Origin: Erythrocercus mccallii | Taxonomy: Eukaryota; Chordata; Aves; Passeriformes; Dicruridae | NCBI GenBank assembly: GCA_013397435.1 | Contig: VZRG01000281.1 | Coordinates: 558,001 to 622,000, forward strand | DNA length: 64,000 nucleotides | Direction: 5' to 3' | Shown: piece by piece, positions 1-11,800 of the stretch | Layout of the letters: the number at the start of each line of letters is the position of its first letter | How positions within the stretch are numbered: position 1 is the stretch's first letter | Translations under genes and position numbers: made by a program | Notes under the pieces: model-generated | Seen by the model: only the letters and a program-made list of their open reading frames with translations | The model's database searches: none | Told to the model about the DNA's origin: nothing

Positions 1-2728
1 GGGAGGCAGAGGAATTAAACCTCATGACAAGCAGAATCAGCAGGAAGGAGTGAATGTCACCACAGTTTGTCTCAATGAGATCTTTGATGAAGTGAGAGTA
101 ATAATAACTTTGACATTTTAAGGAAATCTGCCCTCCCCAGCAGTGTTTCCGTTGATGATAGAGCTACTTCTCAGAGCAGATATTGTAAACAACAAGCACA
201 GTTAGCTTGTTCAGTGCTGTGTGTCTCACTGAGAACTTATTCCTTTGGAGGAAAAGATCCTATACATCCAGTGTGCAATGCAGCAAATAACATTTGGTAC
301 ATGGGTAAAAAATGAACTTTCAGCTGAAGTAGCTTTGATCACTGCTGGTTGCTGTGCTGTTAAATGTTGCTTGCTCCAGATCAGAAGCAGCCAACCTTCC
401 AGAGCCTGACAGGCAAGAAAATAAAATGTGTAAAGGCAGAGAATCATTGGTTTTATAAGCTACTCTATTTAACATTTGGCAGGTATTTTTACATGAAAAC
501 TAATAGACTGGGTGCTGCATAGTAGGTCTGTATCTGACTTACTCTTTCAGAATTTTAATAAGTGGCCAAACATACATTTTAGTATATTCTACTTGCTAAT
601 CTTAGTAGCATTTCTATGGCTTATTATGAAAAATTCTTACAATAATAATTCTAAAATTTTACACATACATACAATCATTGGCCTCAATGATTGTATCTCT
701 CCCAGCAAATAAAGCAGGCCCGGGCTCCGTCTGCAGTCCTCATACTAAGTGGCACAGCTTACAATCATATAAGGAAGCTGTCTTCCCCCAAAAAGGAAAA
801 GACCTCATCAATAGTGAAAAATCCTCAGCATCAAAGCATGCCCTGGCATTGCCTGGAGCTGTTGGCACAGATCAAACCTGTGCCAATAAACACATCACCA
901 GTTAAGCAGTGCAGATGCGCTGGTGCCAGTGATGGGTCCATGCTCTGGACCATTTCAGCTTGCTCCTGCAGTTGTAGCCACTGTGACGCAGAGGGCTGTT
1001 TATATTCTGTGGTGATTTTCCCAAGAGGTGGCTCGTGTTCTGCTGTGCACACATAAAGATATGCAAAATGAAGCACCTTTTTGTAGGTGGCCTATGATAA
1101 AGTAAAAGAGTCACAGTAAAGTTGTACTCCCTTGGCCAGCCGTGGAAAAATAGAGCTGTCTCTCCTCTTGCTTTTGCCAACTGGTCCCCAGTTCCTGTGG
1201 AGAGCCAGGCACCATCTGTTCTCTGCTCGTTTAGTTGGCAAGTTCCTGCACAGCATGGCAACTGGAAGTCCCTGCCTTCCCTTCTCTGCCTCATGGAGGC
1301 TGTTTGCATCTTTGGAGAGACACAACAACTCCGTGGTGCCTCAGTGGCTTCTTCCCCCCAGGCCAAACTTCCCCTGCTGCCAGGCAGTGGGTGCTGTGTT
1401 TCCACTGCAGCACACAGAGGGATGGGGGATGCTGCCCAGCAAAGCCCAGTCACCCCACCAGCTGGTCCAGCATGGACTGGTGGGCTGGACAGGCAGACAC
1501 AGAAAAGGATGCCTGATATGCCAAAGAACTGCAGCAAGCTTGGGAAATACATTTTAGCCAATCAGCCCTGCCGATTCCCATCTACTCCCTACTGCATGGC
1601 ATATCGTGTGAAGAGGGGTATAGGAAGCAAAACGCAGGAAGACCTTGCTGTGCTTATCTAACCTGACCATTGCTTCCATTCAGATTACTTTTTTCACATT
1701 TTATAGAAACTGCCTAGTAAGGTCTAAGGAGCAGGTCAGGGATTTTCTGAGGGATTGATTAAGCACAATTCATGTCAGGCTTCAGCAGACTTAGGTGTTG
1801 GCTCCAATAATGCCCATTGCATGGGGTGAGACCCCTTGACAGGTGCTTCAGGATAACATTGCAGCACAAGCTGTCCAAGTACCTCCTGTTGCAAAAGGAA
1901 TTCAAGAGGCTGGAGTTTGAGTTTTGCAACTTCTGAAAAACAAACTGCTTTCATAGAAGCTGCAGTCTAACTCCACTGCTTTGAGCCACTGATGAGGATG
2001 TGATTTAGAGGGCTGCTTGAGCAGGTACAGAGTAGGTCCTCTGCCAGTTCAAATCTGTATCTCTTTAATGGGTTGGGGACAGAAGGCACTTCTGCTTTCA
2101 GTCAAGTTAATGAACTCTCGTACTGTGCTGGCTGGAGCAGACAAGGGGATACAAATATAGTCCTGTGTCTGCCTTTTCTGAGCACTCTACAAATGTTGCA
2201 GCATGTTGTATAAGAAATGTGCAACTCTGAGACCAATATTCGGAATTCATAATTTAATTTCTTTTCAAAGGCCTATTAATAGTAAATCAAGCATCAATTT
2301 AACATAACCAGAGCGTGGGTGCCAGCTCTCTCTTTATAGCACAGCATATGCACATCTTCAGTCAGCTTAGTTATTCCAACAGTAGTATCGAAGCTTGAAA
2401 GAAAGCTTCCACCAGCATTATGAAGGTGGATGATCCTGTAGGAGATTACTTTTTGCTGAGCTATTTGGAGTTCACAGAAGACTTAAATTCCATAGAAAAC
2501 CAAAAACCTTTTTGTTGTCCCTGAGACCTGATTGTTTGATGGCAAAAGAAAACCTGGCAAAGACCCATGGAAGCGGAAATATCAGTTAAAGAGCCTAGGT
2601 CTGTTTGTGTCTTTTTTCCCCCCTTCTTCAAGGAACAAAAGACAATGTTCTTGTCAGACAACATCAATGCATCTTCGGGCTGATTAGAAAGTTTTGCATA
2701 TGCTCCTGCTAGACTTCCCCTAACTTGC
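1..2728. other. Non-coding stretch, nothing recognised
   Basis: I see no gene, RNA or repeat that I can name. About 1120-1560 is richer in G+C than its surroundings and is open on both strands (a minus-strand frame of about 219 codons and plus-strand frames of up to 179 codons). The predicted proteins have no domain, no family resemblance and no supporting splice or promoter context, so I read them as chance openness of a GC-richer patch. Confidence 0.6.
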
Positions 2729-3015
2729 TGTCATGGTTTAGGAATGGTATTCCCCAATTTAGTGTTCCCTCCAAAACACCCCAAACCATGTGCCATTCGC
2801 TCACTCCTTCCTTCCCCTGCAGCAGGCTGGAGAGGAGATTGGAGGCAAAAAAGGTAAAGATCACAGGCTGAGAAGAGAGCAATTTACTGGAAACAGCAAT
2901 GAAATAAGAAATGAACAGTCACAGCAACGATATTAATAAAAGGCTGTACAAGAAAGGTGGATGATTCCCACATGAGTACCTACCACACAGAAGAGCCCCA
3001 ACAATAGTTGACCAT
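2729..3015 (-). repeat. LTR-like 3' end of the retroviral relic
   Basis: Read on the minus strand this ends in CCATGACA, with a TG/CA-type terminus at 2729. It contains an AGTAAA motif near 2884-2889 (minus sense) that could be a variant poly(A) signal. The short inverted motif CATGGTTT (2733-2740) and AAACCATG (2783-2790) lies just inside the end. The right edge, where LTR meets truncated RNase H, is not sharply visible and is placed only to within some tens of bases. Confidence 0.6.
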
Positions 3016-3032
3016 GCCATGCTATCTTGACT

Positions 3033-4558
3033 GGAACCACCAGTAAACAGAGCATATTGCTTTTCATTTTCTGGTAGCTGATTATACGGTGGAGCCTCCT
3101 CAGTATGTGTCACCTTTCCCTCATCTGATGATGATGATGATAATCCAAAATTTTCGCCTTCATGATGAATTCCAGGATCCATGGGTAACTGGTTTTTCCT
3201 ATTTGAGCTTGCTGTGTGGTCAGCGTGACCCACTCACTCCACGTGGCATCAGTGGCATGATGTGTGGAAGGGACTTTCCCTTTGAACATCCAGCCCAGCA
3301 CTGGTAGTCAGGGTGCCAGAAGAAGCTGTGCTTCGGTGCCAATAACCTGGCAGCTCAAACCCCTTCATAAGCTGCCAGAGTCTCTTTCTCAGTTGGGGTG
3401 TAGCTGGCCACAGATCCTCTGTATCCCCAAATCTAGAACCCCAGAGGTTGTACTTGAGTGTCCTCAGGTAACTTTTACCAGATATTCCATGAAGGACCAT
3501 CCACCCTGGCCACAGAGCAGAGCACATTTTTCACATCTTCTCCCGTCCTTTCTGGCCCAAGGGCTACTGCATGAACAGTCTGCTGTTTAATTTGTTCAAA
3601 ATCTTCTTGTTGTTCAGGATCCCACTTCAAATCATTCTCCTTCTGGGTCACTTGATAGAGAGGGCTTACATTTTGACTGTAATCTGGAATACACTGCCTC
3701 CAAAATCCCACCCCACCAATGAAAGCTTGTGTTTCCTTTTCACTGGCTGGTGGGGACATAGCTGCTGTTTTGTTAACCACATCCATTGGAATTTGATGAC
3801 ATCCATCTTGCCATTTACTCCTAAAAACTGAATTTTCTGGCCATGTCCCTTGACCTTACTTTGCTTTATGTTAAAACCAGTCTTCAGAAGGATTTGGATT
3901 ATCTTCTCCCCTTTCTCAAAGTTTTCCTCAGCTCTGTTGCCCATGCAATGATGTCATCAGTGTATTGCAAGTGTTCTGGAGCCTCACCCTTTTCCAGTGC
4001 AGCCTGGATCAGCCTGTAGCAGATGTTGGGGCTGTGTTTCCACCCCTGGGGCAGTTGGTTCCAGGTGTACTGCACATCCCTCCAGGTGAAAGCAAACTGA
4101 GGCCTGCATTCTGCTGTCAGAGGAAGGGAGAAAAATGCATTAGCCATGCTGATGATGGCACCACTTGGCTGCCTTGGGCTCCAGTTCCTACTGAAGTTCC
4201 AGCATGTCTAGTACAGCAGAACTCAGGGATGGTGTGATTTTGTTCTGGCCACAATGGTCTGCCGTCAGTGTCCACTCTCCAGTGGATCATGCACAGATCA
4301 TACGGGGCTACTGAAGGGTGAGTGAGCCTTGCTGACCATTCCCTGTCTCTCCAGTTCATGGATCATCTCATGGCTGGGGGTCACAGAGTCTGGTTGGTGT
4401 AGTACTGTCAATAGTGCACTGTTGTGGTAGAAATTGATACCTGCTGTTCTTCCACCCTCAGCAGTCCCACCACAGGAGGGTCCTGTGAGAGAACAGGCAA
4501 GGTATTCAGCTGTCTTATTTTCTCTGTCTCCACAGCAGCTATCCCAAAAGCCCAACAA
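3033..4558 (-). pseudogene. Retroviral pol pseudogene (RT, connection, start of RNase H)
   Basis: This would have encoded the reverse transcriptase-RNase H polyprotein of the provirus. From right to left the minus strand shows an RT N-terminal segment (SPFSSPV near 4300-4320), the RT palm with LPQG at 4054-4043 and the polymerase motif YTDD at 3964-3953, a thumb/connection segment with an FLGV motif near 3830 and VSPLY near 3660, and an RNase H start (YALFTGGS, 3056-3033). The similarity moves between all three minus frames (at least five changes between 4558 and 3033) and several in-frame stops occur, so no functional product is possible. In the RNase H start the usual FTDGS aspartate is glycine, and coding similarity ends immediately after it where LTR-like sequence takes over. 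A small (GAT)n expansion at about 3125-3143 adds a run of acidic or serine codons. A non-retroviral origin is very unlikely given the motif order. Confidence 0.85.
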
Positions 4559-6856
4559 TGATCTTGGCTTTTAGCTATCTTCAAAGAGTTTTATTTTAAT
4601 AATAAACTGTTGAAATGAGAGTGGCAGGAAACAAGAAAATGTGGTCTAATATCAATATATAGAGAGGGTAAGCAGTTGGTGGGAGGAAACGGTCAAAGCT
4701 AAAGAACGGTTGGTTCAGTGGTCATATGGAAAAATAAAAGGGAAAATAATTTTGACTGGAATAAAATGTTGGTTGCCATTTGGGGGATATTTTGGAGTAT
4801 TTTCACCCTGTACTTCACAATATTTTTATTTCTGAATTCACATCAGCATCACCAGAAATGCCTGGTGAGTCTTGTGGAGGCATCAAAGGAAGATAATAAT
4901 AGAAAACACTTCTCTCTAGCCATTTTTGATAGAAAAAAGGGAAAACTACAGATGACTAAGTGTAAATATAGAAGAATAAAAGAAACCACATGCAGCAGGG
5001 AAGAGAACAGAATGGACTTTCAGAAAAATCTGACCTAGGCCTAAACACTAGCTCAGAGTCATAAGGAAACTAGAGCAGGAAACAGCATGAGGTTGCATTA
5101 TTTTTCTTGGTCTGAAACTTGTTTATTACTATATCACCTAAAATTCTGTGAATTTGTGTTAGAGACCTTTGCAAAGACTGTGTGCTATGTGCTCCTACCT
5201 AATGTGTGAGGTTTGACTGGGTAATTGAAAACAGTTTCCCTGTCTCACACAGCTCAGCTATACATCCTTTCCCTGCAGACTTGCAGCACAACTGTTTGCA
5301 TGACCACCTGCAGAGCAAGTCCACCTAAAGACTAACCTTGACAGAAAATCTTTCAGCCACATCCATTTCTCCATCTCTCAGAGGCTGAGCTGGATTGTGC
5401 CTGTCCTGTGCACTCATCACTGCACATAATATCATGATTATACACCATGATTATACACCACACACCCAGCAAGGGAGAGAACCCTGGTGGTGAGGAAGCA
5501 TCTGTTGCTGGGGTGGAACACACAGCACAAGTGGTGGGCAGAGAGCTGGAGGTGGCATTGTCTCGAGATTGTCTTCTGTGCCAAGATTTTCCACAGAATA
5601 TTTTAAGGAGCCCTGATATACAGGGTACAGAGTAAGATGCAAGCAAAGAATAAAAATTGAGAAAAATAGTAGACTGACAAGTGTAGAGATACTAGCAAGG
5701 ACTCATATTCACATGATTTTTTAGTAACTCCTTTATTCTTTCAGATTTACTCTAAAAGCTGTAGTTTCCCTCTCTGTATTGGGGGTGGTGTTGCTTTGGT
5801 TTCATATTAGATATGATATATTTTAATCTCTATATCAAGTAGAATACAGTCCTTTACCCTAGATTACATGTACTTTTCTCCTTGCTAGATGGATGGTTAT
5901 TTTGGTTCCATTCAGCTAGCGTTATATATATACTTCATCGGGTTTTAATCTCCTTTAAAATTTGTTGGACTGAGATTGGTTTGTTACTCACATACAATAC
6001 AAACTGACAGGAGCCATAATACAGGAGTGTGATTACAGAGAATAATTCATAATTTCTTTCTTCTAGGCAAACAGATGCAGTTAGAAGGTATGTCTGTTTG
6101 CAAGCTTGGCTGTCTTTGTTCAGTCCACAGCAAGCCTGAACCATTAAGGAGTTTTAGCCTGTAGGAAGGTTCAGGCAGCTGCTCTGGTCATGTTCAGACT
6201 CTCTTTTCTTTCTGCTGAATATATTAAGAATAATACCTTGTTAGAGGAGAAAACCACATGCTAGAAATAGGAAAATATTAAAGGAATGAACAAAGGGAGA
6301 GGATGCTGTTTTTAAACCCTAGTAGTCTCCTTTCTTTTTCTATCCAAAATCAAGGATAAAAATACCTGTATTCTCAAAAGGGATTGGAAGCATCAAATAT
6401 TTTATAAAGCATATTTTAAATTAGTCTAGGAAAAAAAAAAAAAAAAGAACCCAAAAAACCAACCCCACAAATGCAATCCAAGAACCAGAAAAAGAATTTT
6501 AACTTCTTGGATAGAAAACCAGTTAGATTCAGTGTGACTAAACCTATATACTAAAACATGTTAAATGATGATGGCCATTTTAGGGACACTAGGGGAAGAG
6601 AAAGACTTTTTAAATGTCTAAATACTTTATTTTTTTTATTTGGTGGTCCTAACCAGGTATCTGAAGAAAAAAATGGTTCTATTCACATCTCTGTCTGAAA
6701 TGATGCGATGCAAATGCTGTCTTCCCTGTAGGGGCTTGTGTGCTCAGGATCCTTACACTCTTCTGCAGAGCTCTTCCTACACTTGTAGAAAAATGGCCAG
6801 GTTAAGCACAGGAAAAACCCTGCCAGAGCTGAGAATTAACACTAAAGTTGTGGACA
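4559..6856. other. Non-coding stretch, small simple repeats only
   Basis: No gene recognised. A 106-codon plus-strand frame at 4718-5038 has a hydrophobic start but no family resemblance. A 13-bp direct duplication (CATGATTATACAC-type) lies at about 5433-5458. An A16 run sits at 6431-6446 followed by A/C-rich sequence. I see no retroposon body attached to it. Confidence 0.6.
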
Positions 6857-7329
6857 GGTGAGAGAGTGTCCAGAGAAGAGCCACAAAAATGACCAAAGGA
6901 CTGGGAATCTTGCCATGTGAGCAAGCTGAGAGAACTGGATTTGTTCAGGCTGGCGAAAAGAAAGCTTTGAGGGGACCTAATCACCATGTTCCACTATTTA
7001 AAGGGTGGCTACAAGGAATATAGAGACTGTTTTTACAAGGACTCCCATGAAAAGGACAAAGGGTAATAGGTAAAAGTTCCTCCTGGAAATACTCTGATTG
7101 GACCCAAGAGGAAAATTTTTCACAGTGAGAAAAATCAGACGTACAAAAAAGCTCGCCAAGGAAGTGGTGGTTTCCCCAATATTGGAAAACTTTAGGATTC
7201 AGCTGGACAAAGTGCTGGGCTCTCTTGTCTTGACCATGCTTTTGCCTACAAAGGTCGGACCAGAGGATCCTTGAAGTCCCTTCCAACCTGGCATTATATG
7301 GTTCTCTAATCCTGTGATTCTATGACTCT
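6857..7329 (+). mobile_element. CR1 LINE, 3'-end fragment
   Basis: This is a 5'-truncated copy of the avian non-LTR retrotransposon CR1. The plus strand follows the CR1 3' region: a 'gagtgtccagagaagagcc' start, the segment around 'ctgagagaactggatttgttcaggctgg', 'aagtcccttccaacctggc' near 7275 and the tail 'tgattctatgactct' at 7315-7329. CR1 ends in short octamer-like repeats rather than poly(A), as here. The copy carries many substitutions and small indels relative to the form I know and contains no usable ORF2. Family membership is firm; the subfamily cannot be told by eye. Confidence 0.93.
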
Positions 7330-8154
7330 GAGGTCATGAGTGCTGGGGGAGCACTCAACTCGATTTACAGGTTGCATGTGGTACAAGGGCACTGTCTACA
7401 GAAATAAGGTATGGATTTCTCACATCAGTGGTAATCACAATCTAACCTGCAGCTTCTCTAGTGGCTTAATAGCTATTTTTGTCTACTCAGTGCCCTCATC
7501 TCTTCATTACTGTCAAATAAAAACAAAGTCGTATCTGAACTTTTGCTTGTAAAACACAGGGATGGTGGTGAGTTTTACATCCAGGATCTGTAGGTGCTTA
7601 TTCCCTCAGGAACTGACACTTTAGAAGCTCATAGTTATTGCTGAAAAGGAAATTTGTGAGGCACTTTTAAAATATTCTTGTCAGTTATACAATACTTTTA
7701 GCTGGTGTCCCCACGTATCACTCTTAGCTGGGTCCAGACCTGCATGAGGCACTTGAAACTGAAATATCCCTATGCATTTGGATGGACTCTGACATAGGTC
7801 CTGCTGAAATTTTCAGGGGTTACAGTGATCCAGAATATTCTTCTTTTTTTTTTCTTTTCCCCCCCCCTTCCAAAAAAAGACCCTAATGCCATGCCTGCTT
7901 AACAGCTTTTGGGACTGGAGAAGAAGTTGCAGTCAGTGTGTGTTCATCACCTTGTATTCTCCCTGCCAAGTGCTAAAAAGAGTTGGAAATTACTCCACAG
8001 GGGAGAGAGATGGCAGGGAGGGATCAGGAGGAAGACTGGTCTCCTCAGGGTCAAAGATACTCTGCTGCCACATTGTCCTTACCACTGCCATGGATTGCCT
8101 TCCTCTCAGGATGCAACACCCTGACCTGGACTGCCGCTCTTCCTGGTTTTCCTC
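7330..8154. other. Non-coding stretch
   Basis: No gene or named repeat recognised. A T-rich then C-rich run (7845-7868) is the only simple-sequence feature. Short open frames at 7886-8179 overlap in different frames and are not convincing. Confidence 0.55.
8151..8154. other. Left target-site duplication CCTC
   Basis: The four bases immediately before the solo LTR are CCTC and are repeated immediately after it at 8864-8867. This is the footprint of retroviral integration. Confidence 0.75.
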
Positions 8155-8645
8155 TGTTATAGATGAGTCTAAGAAATAATTTGTGCTAAGATATTTTATA
8201 AGAATATGTTATTAAAATGTAGAAACAGTCTCTGTATAAAACCAGTTTCTCTCCCAGTAAGTTACAAAACACCAGGCACAGCTGCAGCTGGGTGGAAATC
8301 ACACCTGAATACCAGAGATAAGAGACGGCTATTGTGTCCCAACTGAGCAAAGGCCTCTCCATTCAGCCAGCAGAGGTGTGAGGAAACCAGAACGACTCCT
8401 CCCAGAGCAGCATGAATTGGACACTTAACTATAATAGCTGGACCATCAACGGCAAAAGGAGACTATCAAAATATTTTGTATGAAGAAGACACCGTCCTTT
8501 TCAGCCACAACGACTGCTTCTGTTTCAAACCCAGGGAACACCCAGACACACCGATACTATATTGTTTCATTCCGGGAAGCTTTAACCTACCAAAAGAAGC
8601 CATCTACCTTCATTGTTCACCCTTGCCGCCGGCTACAAATAGCAG

Positions 8646-8653
8646 TATAAAAA
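8646..8653 (+). promoter_or_regulatory. TATA box of solo LTR
   Basis: TATAAAAA lies in the context GCAG-TATAAAAA-CCCAC. Transcription would be expected to start roughly 25-30 bp downstream, near 8675-8680. Confidence 0.6.
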
Positions 8654-8807
8654 CCCACAGCATGGAATACATTTCGTGGAGCAGAAAGAAGTGTCCTTTA
8701 GACGCCGTCACTCTGTTTCCACCAAGTCCCAGGTCCCCGGGTCGGCACTTTGGACTTTGGTTCATGGCTTGCTTTTCTATTTTCCAAATTTTATCCGAAT
8801 TGTAATC

Positions 8808-8813
8808 AATAAA
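8808..8813 (+). terminator. Poly(A) signal of solo LTR
   Basis: AATAAA lies about 155 bp after the TATA box and 50 bp before the LTR end, followed by a T-rich stretch. This fits the LTR R/U5 boundary. Confidence 0.6.
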
Positions 8814-8863
8814 TTTATTTCATTTTTACTAAAAACTGGATTGGCGATTTTTCATTTATAACA

Positions 8864-8867
8864 CCTC
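8864..8867. other. Right target-site duplication CCTC
   Basis: The four bases immediately after the LTR end repeat the four before its start (8151-8154). Confidence 0.75.
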
Positions 8868-11800
8868 TTTGGAGGACTTGCTTAGGAACAAAGCCTCCCT
8901 TAAGGAACGCTGTCTGAAGGGTACTGGGAAAGGAGAGCTAGCTGGTGGACCACTAAAAAGGAAACTCCACTCATGACATGAGATGGCAATACAGGCTTTG
9001 TATCAGGAAGGCTTACGTGTCATGTTGCTTTTCCCAGTCACTGGTGCTTGTCCATGTAATTAACTTCTGCAGATCCAAGAAGATGATAGAAAGAAATTGC
9101 ATGTTGTGAAGCCTCAGCTAGGGATAAGGATTAAGTGAAGGTTCAGTAAACTACTTAGCAATGAATGCTATGACACTTCTTCGGGAGCAAAATATGGGTG
9201 GAACAGGCAAGGGCTGGGCATGTTATCGTTTCTGGCATTAGGTTAATTGCCTTGCTGATACTCTGCAAACTGCTGACTGAGTGGCTTTTTGCTGGACTCT
9301 GCCCTTGTTGATGCCAGAGGGGAAAGTCTGACTCCCAACTCTAAAAGCCTTGCTGAGAGTAGGAAATCACTGGCAAACGATTGGGAAGATTTATGCAGAC
9401 AAGTTTTCAAAGTATATACAAGGGGAAACCATTCAGCAAATGAGTGGTAGACACGGTGTCAGGATTTAAGTGGGATATTTAAGAGCATGTGTGAAAGAGG
9501 AGGAAAATCAGTGCTGTGCAGGGAGGTCTCCTCTAGATGCACACACTCCACCAAACCGGGCTCAGCTGTAGCACCATACCGCACTGCAATTATGGTGGTT
9601 CCTATTTCACCAGGTTTACCCCTGAGTGCAGTGTGGGATGTCTACCTGCAGCAGCTGCTGAGCATAAACCAAAGTGCTAAAGCTGTGAATCCGTCAGTGG
9701 GGCATTTCTAAAGCTGCTTAGGAGAATGTGGTACCTTATTCCTTCATTGTGACAACTCAGTCTGCTCTCCCAAATCAGCCGTCAGGGATTTTCAGGGCAG
9801 CCAGACCTCTACAGAGAAACACATGAGCTAAAGAGAGTTTCTTTACCCTATCTTGTCACTCACCCAGAGAATCAGAAGGCAGCCTTGCTTTTCCTGTTGC
9901 TCAGCCATGGATTCGCATAATTTTATTCCAGATAATGCAGCCTGACTTTGTTATCACGCTAAGTAAGTGAAATATGAACACCTCTGGGCAGTGAAGAGTA
10001 TAACAGATGTTCTTAGTGTAGAAAGCATGATAATAATTTGAATTATACAGTTATAGAACTTGGGATTTGAACTCTACCGCTGTTTTCAATAATAGCCTGA
10101 CTGAGACCCCTCTGCAGCCAGTTTGTAGATTGTAATGAAAAATCACTGAAATTGAGATATGGTGGGAAAAATATTGTGAACAATGTGTCTGCCAGAGCTG
10201 AAGAACATCTGCAAAGACCTCTGTGAAAAAGGTGTGCATTACTTGCGAATTTCAGATGGAGGAAGATGTACCACTTAGTTGTTTGTGAACTTGTGCTAAA
10301 TACTCAGAGGAGGGACCAGTCCACGGGAATCTGAACCACCCACACCAAAGCAAAGGGGGAAGTGAGTGATGGGGAAATTTGGAGGGATTTGGGTTTGGAT
10401 TAAAACCAAGTGCCAAGCTGAACTTTGGGCCGTGCAAGTTCCAGCCTGGACCTAAACTAATTAGCTCAAGACCTTTTCTGGCAAAGAGATCTATATTGTA
10501 TCCCTCATAAAATGGTATTCCCTCAGCTGAGTGTCTAAGAATACAGATCTCCTTGAAAGCATGTTTTTATGGAGTTAGTTTTATGGGCTGATATATATGG
10601 AAATCATGTTACAAAATACAGGTATAGAAATGCCCCAAAGGATATTAATGTTGTGTTCTAGAGGCACTTTAATGATGACAAGGATCAGATCTAACTCCAG
10701 CTCTGCTGAACACAGAAGCGAAGCCTGTTTACTGTCAAGAGAAAAGTGTTTTGGCAGAAAGGTCTTACGGAGGTCACCTGAGACCAGCTATAACGTGGCA
10801 GGTGATAGCCCCATGAGTGAACATAGTATACCCTTCCTCTCTCCTTAAAACACAGAATTACCTGCTTTAAAAACACTCATACACACACAAGAAAGAAATC
10901 AATTTGATCAGTCAGATGACAAGGTGATTGTTTTGCATTCCTTTTCAGTCTAAAAGCATAGGTCGTGTTTCAAGAAAATTTGCGTTCTCCACTGCCTGAA
11001 AGTAACTCAGAAAGGTAGGAATTAAGAAGGCTGGTGCTATTTATCCAGCTAATTGTATACTAATTTAGTAGAGTATAACAGATTTACAGTTTTGGAAGGT
11101 AAAGAGAAAGTCTAGAAAAGGGCTGAGGTCCACCCTAAAGAATGTCTTGCTGAAGCATACAGGCAGACCATGAATAACATTTCTCTTTTTTTTTTTTTTT
11201 TGTTTGTTTGTTTGTTTGTTTGTTTGAGCATGTGAGGAAATAGAGTTATTGGAGAACTCTAGATACCATGACATCTTGCATGTAAGCAATTGAATCTGAA
11301 TGAGATCAAAACATCATTGTGCCCATATCAGAGGTGATGAATGTCATTTATTCTGCACCTCTAAGTGCCATTTATAACAGGACAAAATGAATCTAAAGCA
11401 CTGCAGAGGTAGTGAGCTGGGTTTTTTCAGCACCTCAAAAGGAGTGTCTGTAGAAAATGGCAAGCAGTGCAGGATAAGGCCTGGGCATATTATGTAGCTT
11501 GTCAGACAGCAGTCACTACACTGGGGACAGAATTGACAATGATGAAACACCATGGTTTACTACTTAATTTTTTTTTAACGTATTCCCATGTTGAGGAAGA
11601 TGGGGAGATTAGAAATTGATAGGGATGGTTTCCAGGACAGGAGGCTGCATGTGTGACTGCCTTTGGAGTCTGGTAAGGCTGCAGGGCTTTCCAGCTACAC
11701 CAAGATGCAGAGACAATAAAACTAGGTTTATTAATTTGGCAGGGGTCAGAAAGGTCATGACAGGCTCTGATGCTCACAAGATTTCTGCAGGAAGTTGAGA

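Larger units (their letters stand above)
2729..4558 (-). mobile_element. Endogenous retrovirus relic (LTR-like end plus broken pol)
   Basis: A retroviral remnant in minus orientation. Its 3' end (left side here) begins with TGTCATGGTTT at 2729, which in minus sense is an LTR ending in CCATGACA. To the right lie reverse transcriptase, connection and the start of RNase H, in the order expected for pol read on the minus strand. Gag, protease, integrase, env and a right-hand LTR are not visible. The right boundary near 4558 is where recognisable pol sequence stops, not a defined element end, and I found no matching target-site duplication. The type of pol (LPQG..K.SP around the palm, IP..S..VSPLY in the connection) looks class I/III-like. 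The class is an inference, and the copy is clearly defective. Confidence 0.85.
8155..8863 (+). mobile_element. Solo LTR of an endogenous retrovirus, complete (709 bp)
   Basis: The element begins TGTTATAG and ends TTTATAACA, so the outer seven bases form a perfect inverted repeat with the TG..CA termini of retroviral LTRs. It is bounded by the 4-bp duplication CCTC. Orientation is plus: a TATA box (TATAAAAA, 8646-8653) is followed by a poly(A) signal (AATAAA, 8808-8813) about 50 bp before the end, the order expected for U3-R-U5. No internal retroviral sequence lies on either side, so it is most simply the product of recombination between the two LTRs of a former provirus. A 4-bp duplication is usual for class I (gammaretrovirus-like) elements, which is an inference about class. 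The intact ends suggest a fairly young insertion. Confidence 0.88.

Noticed and set aside
902..1661. Long overlapping open frames (219 codons on minus, 179 on plus)
   Set aside because: The same GC-richer patch is open on both strands and in several frames, with no domain, family resemblance or splice context. This is best explained by low stop-codon density.
4718..5038. 106-codon frame with a hydrophobic start, next to the retroviral relic
   Set aside because: Opposite strand to the provirus and no resemblance to envelope or any host protein. Lysine/asparagine-rich A/T sequence explains it.
11186..11226. Poly-T/(GTTT)n as the tail of a minus-strand retroposon
   Set aside because: Sequence to the right shows no recognisable retroposon body and no target duplication was found.
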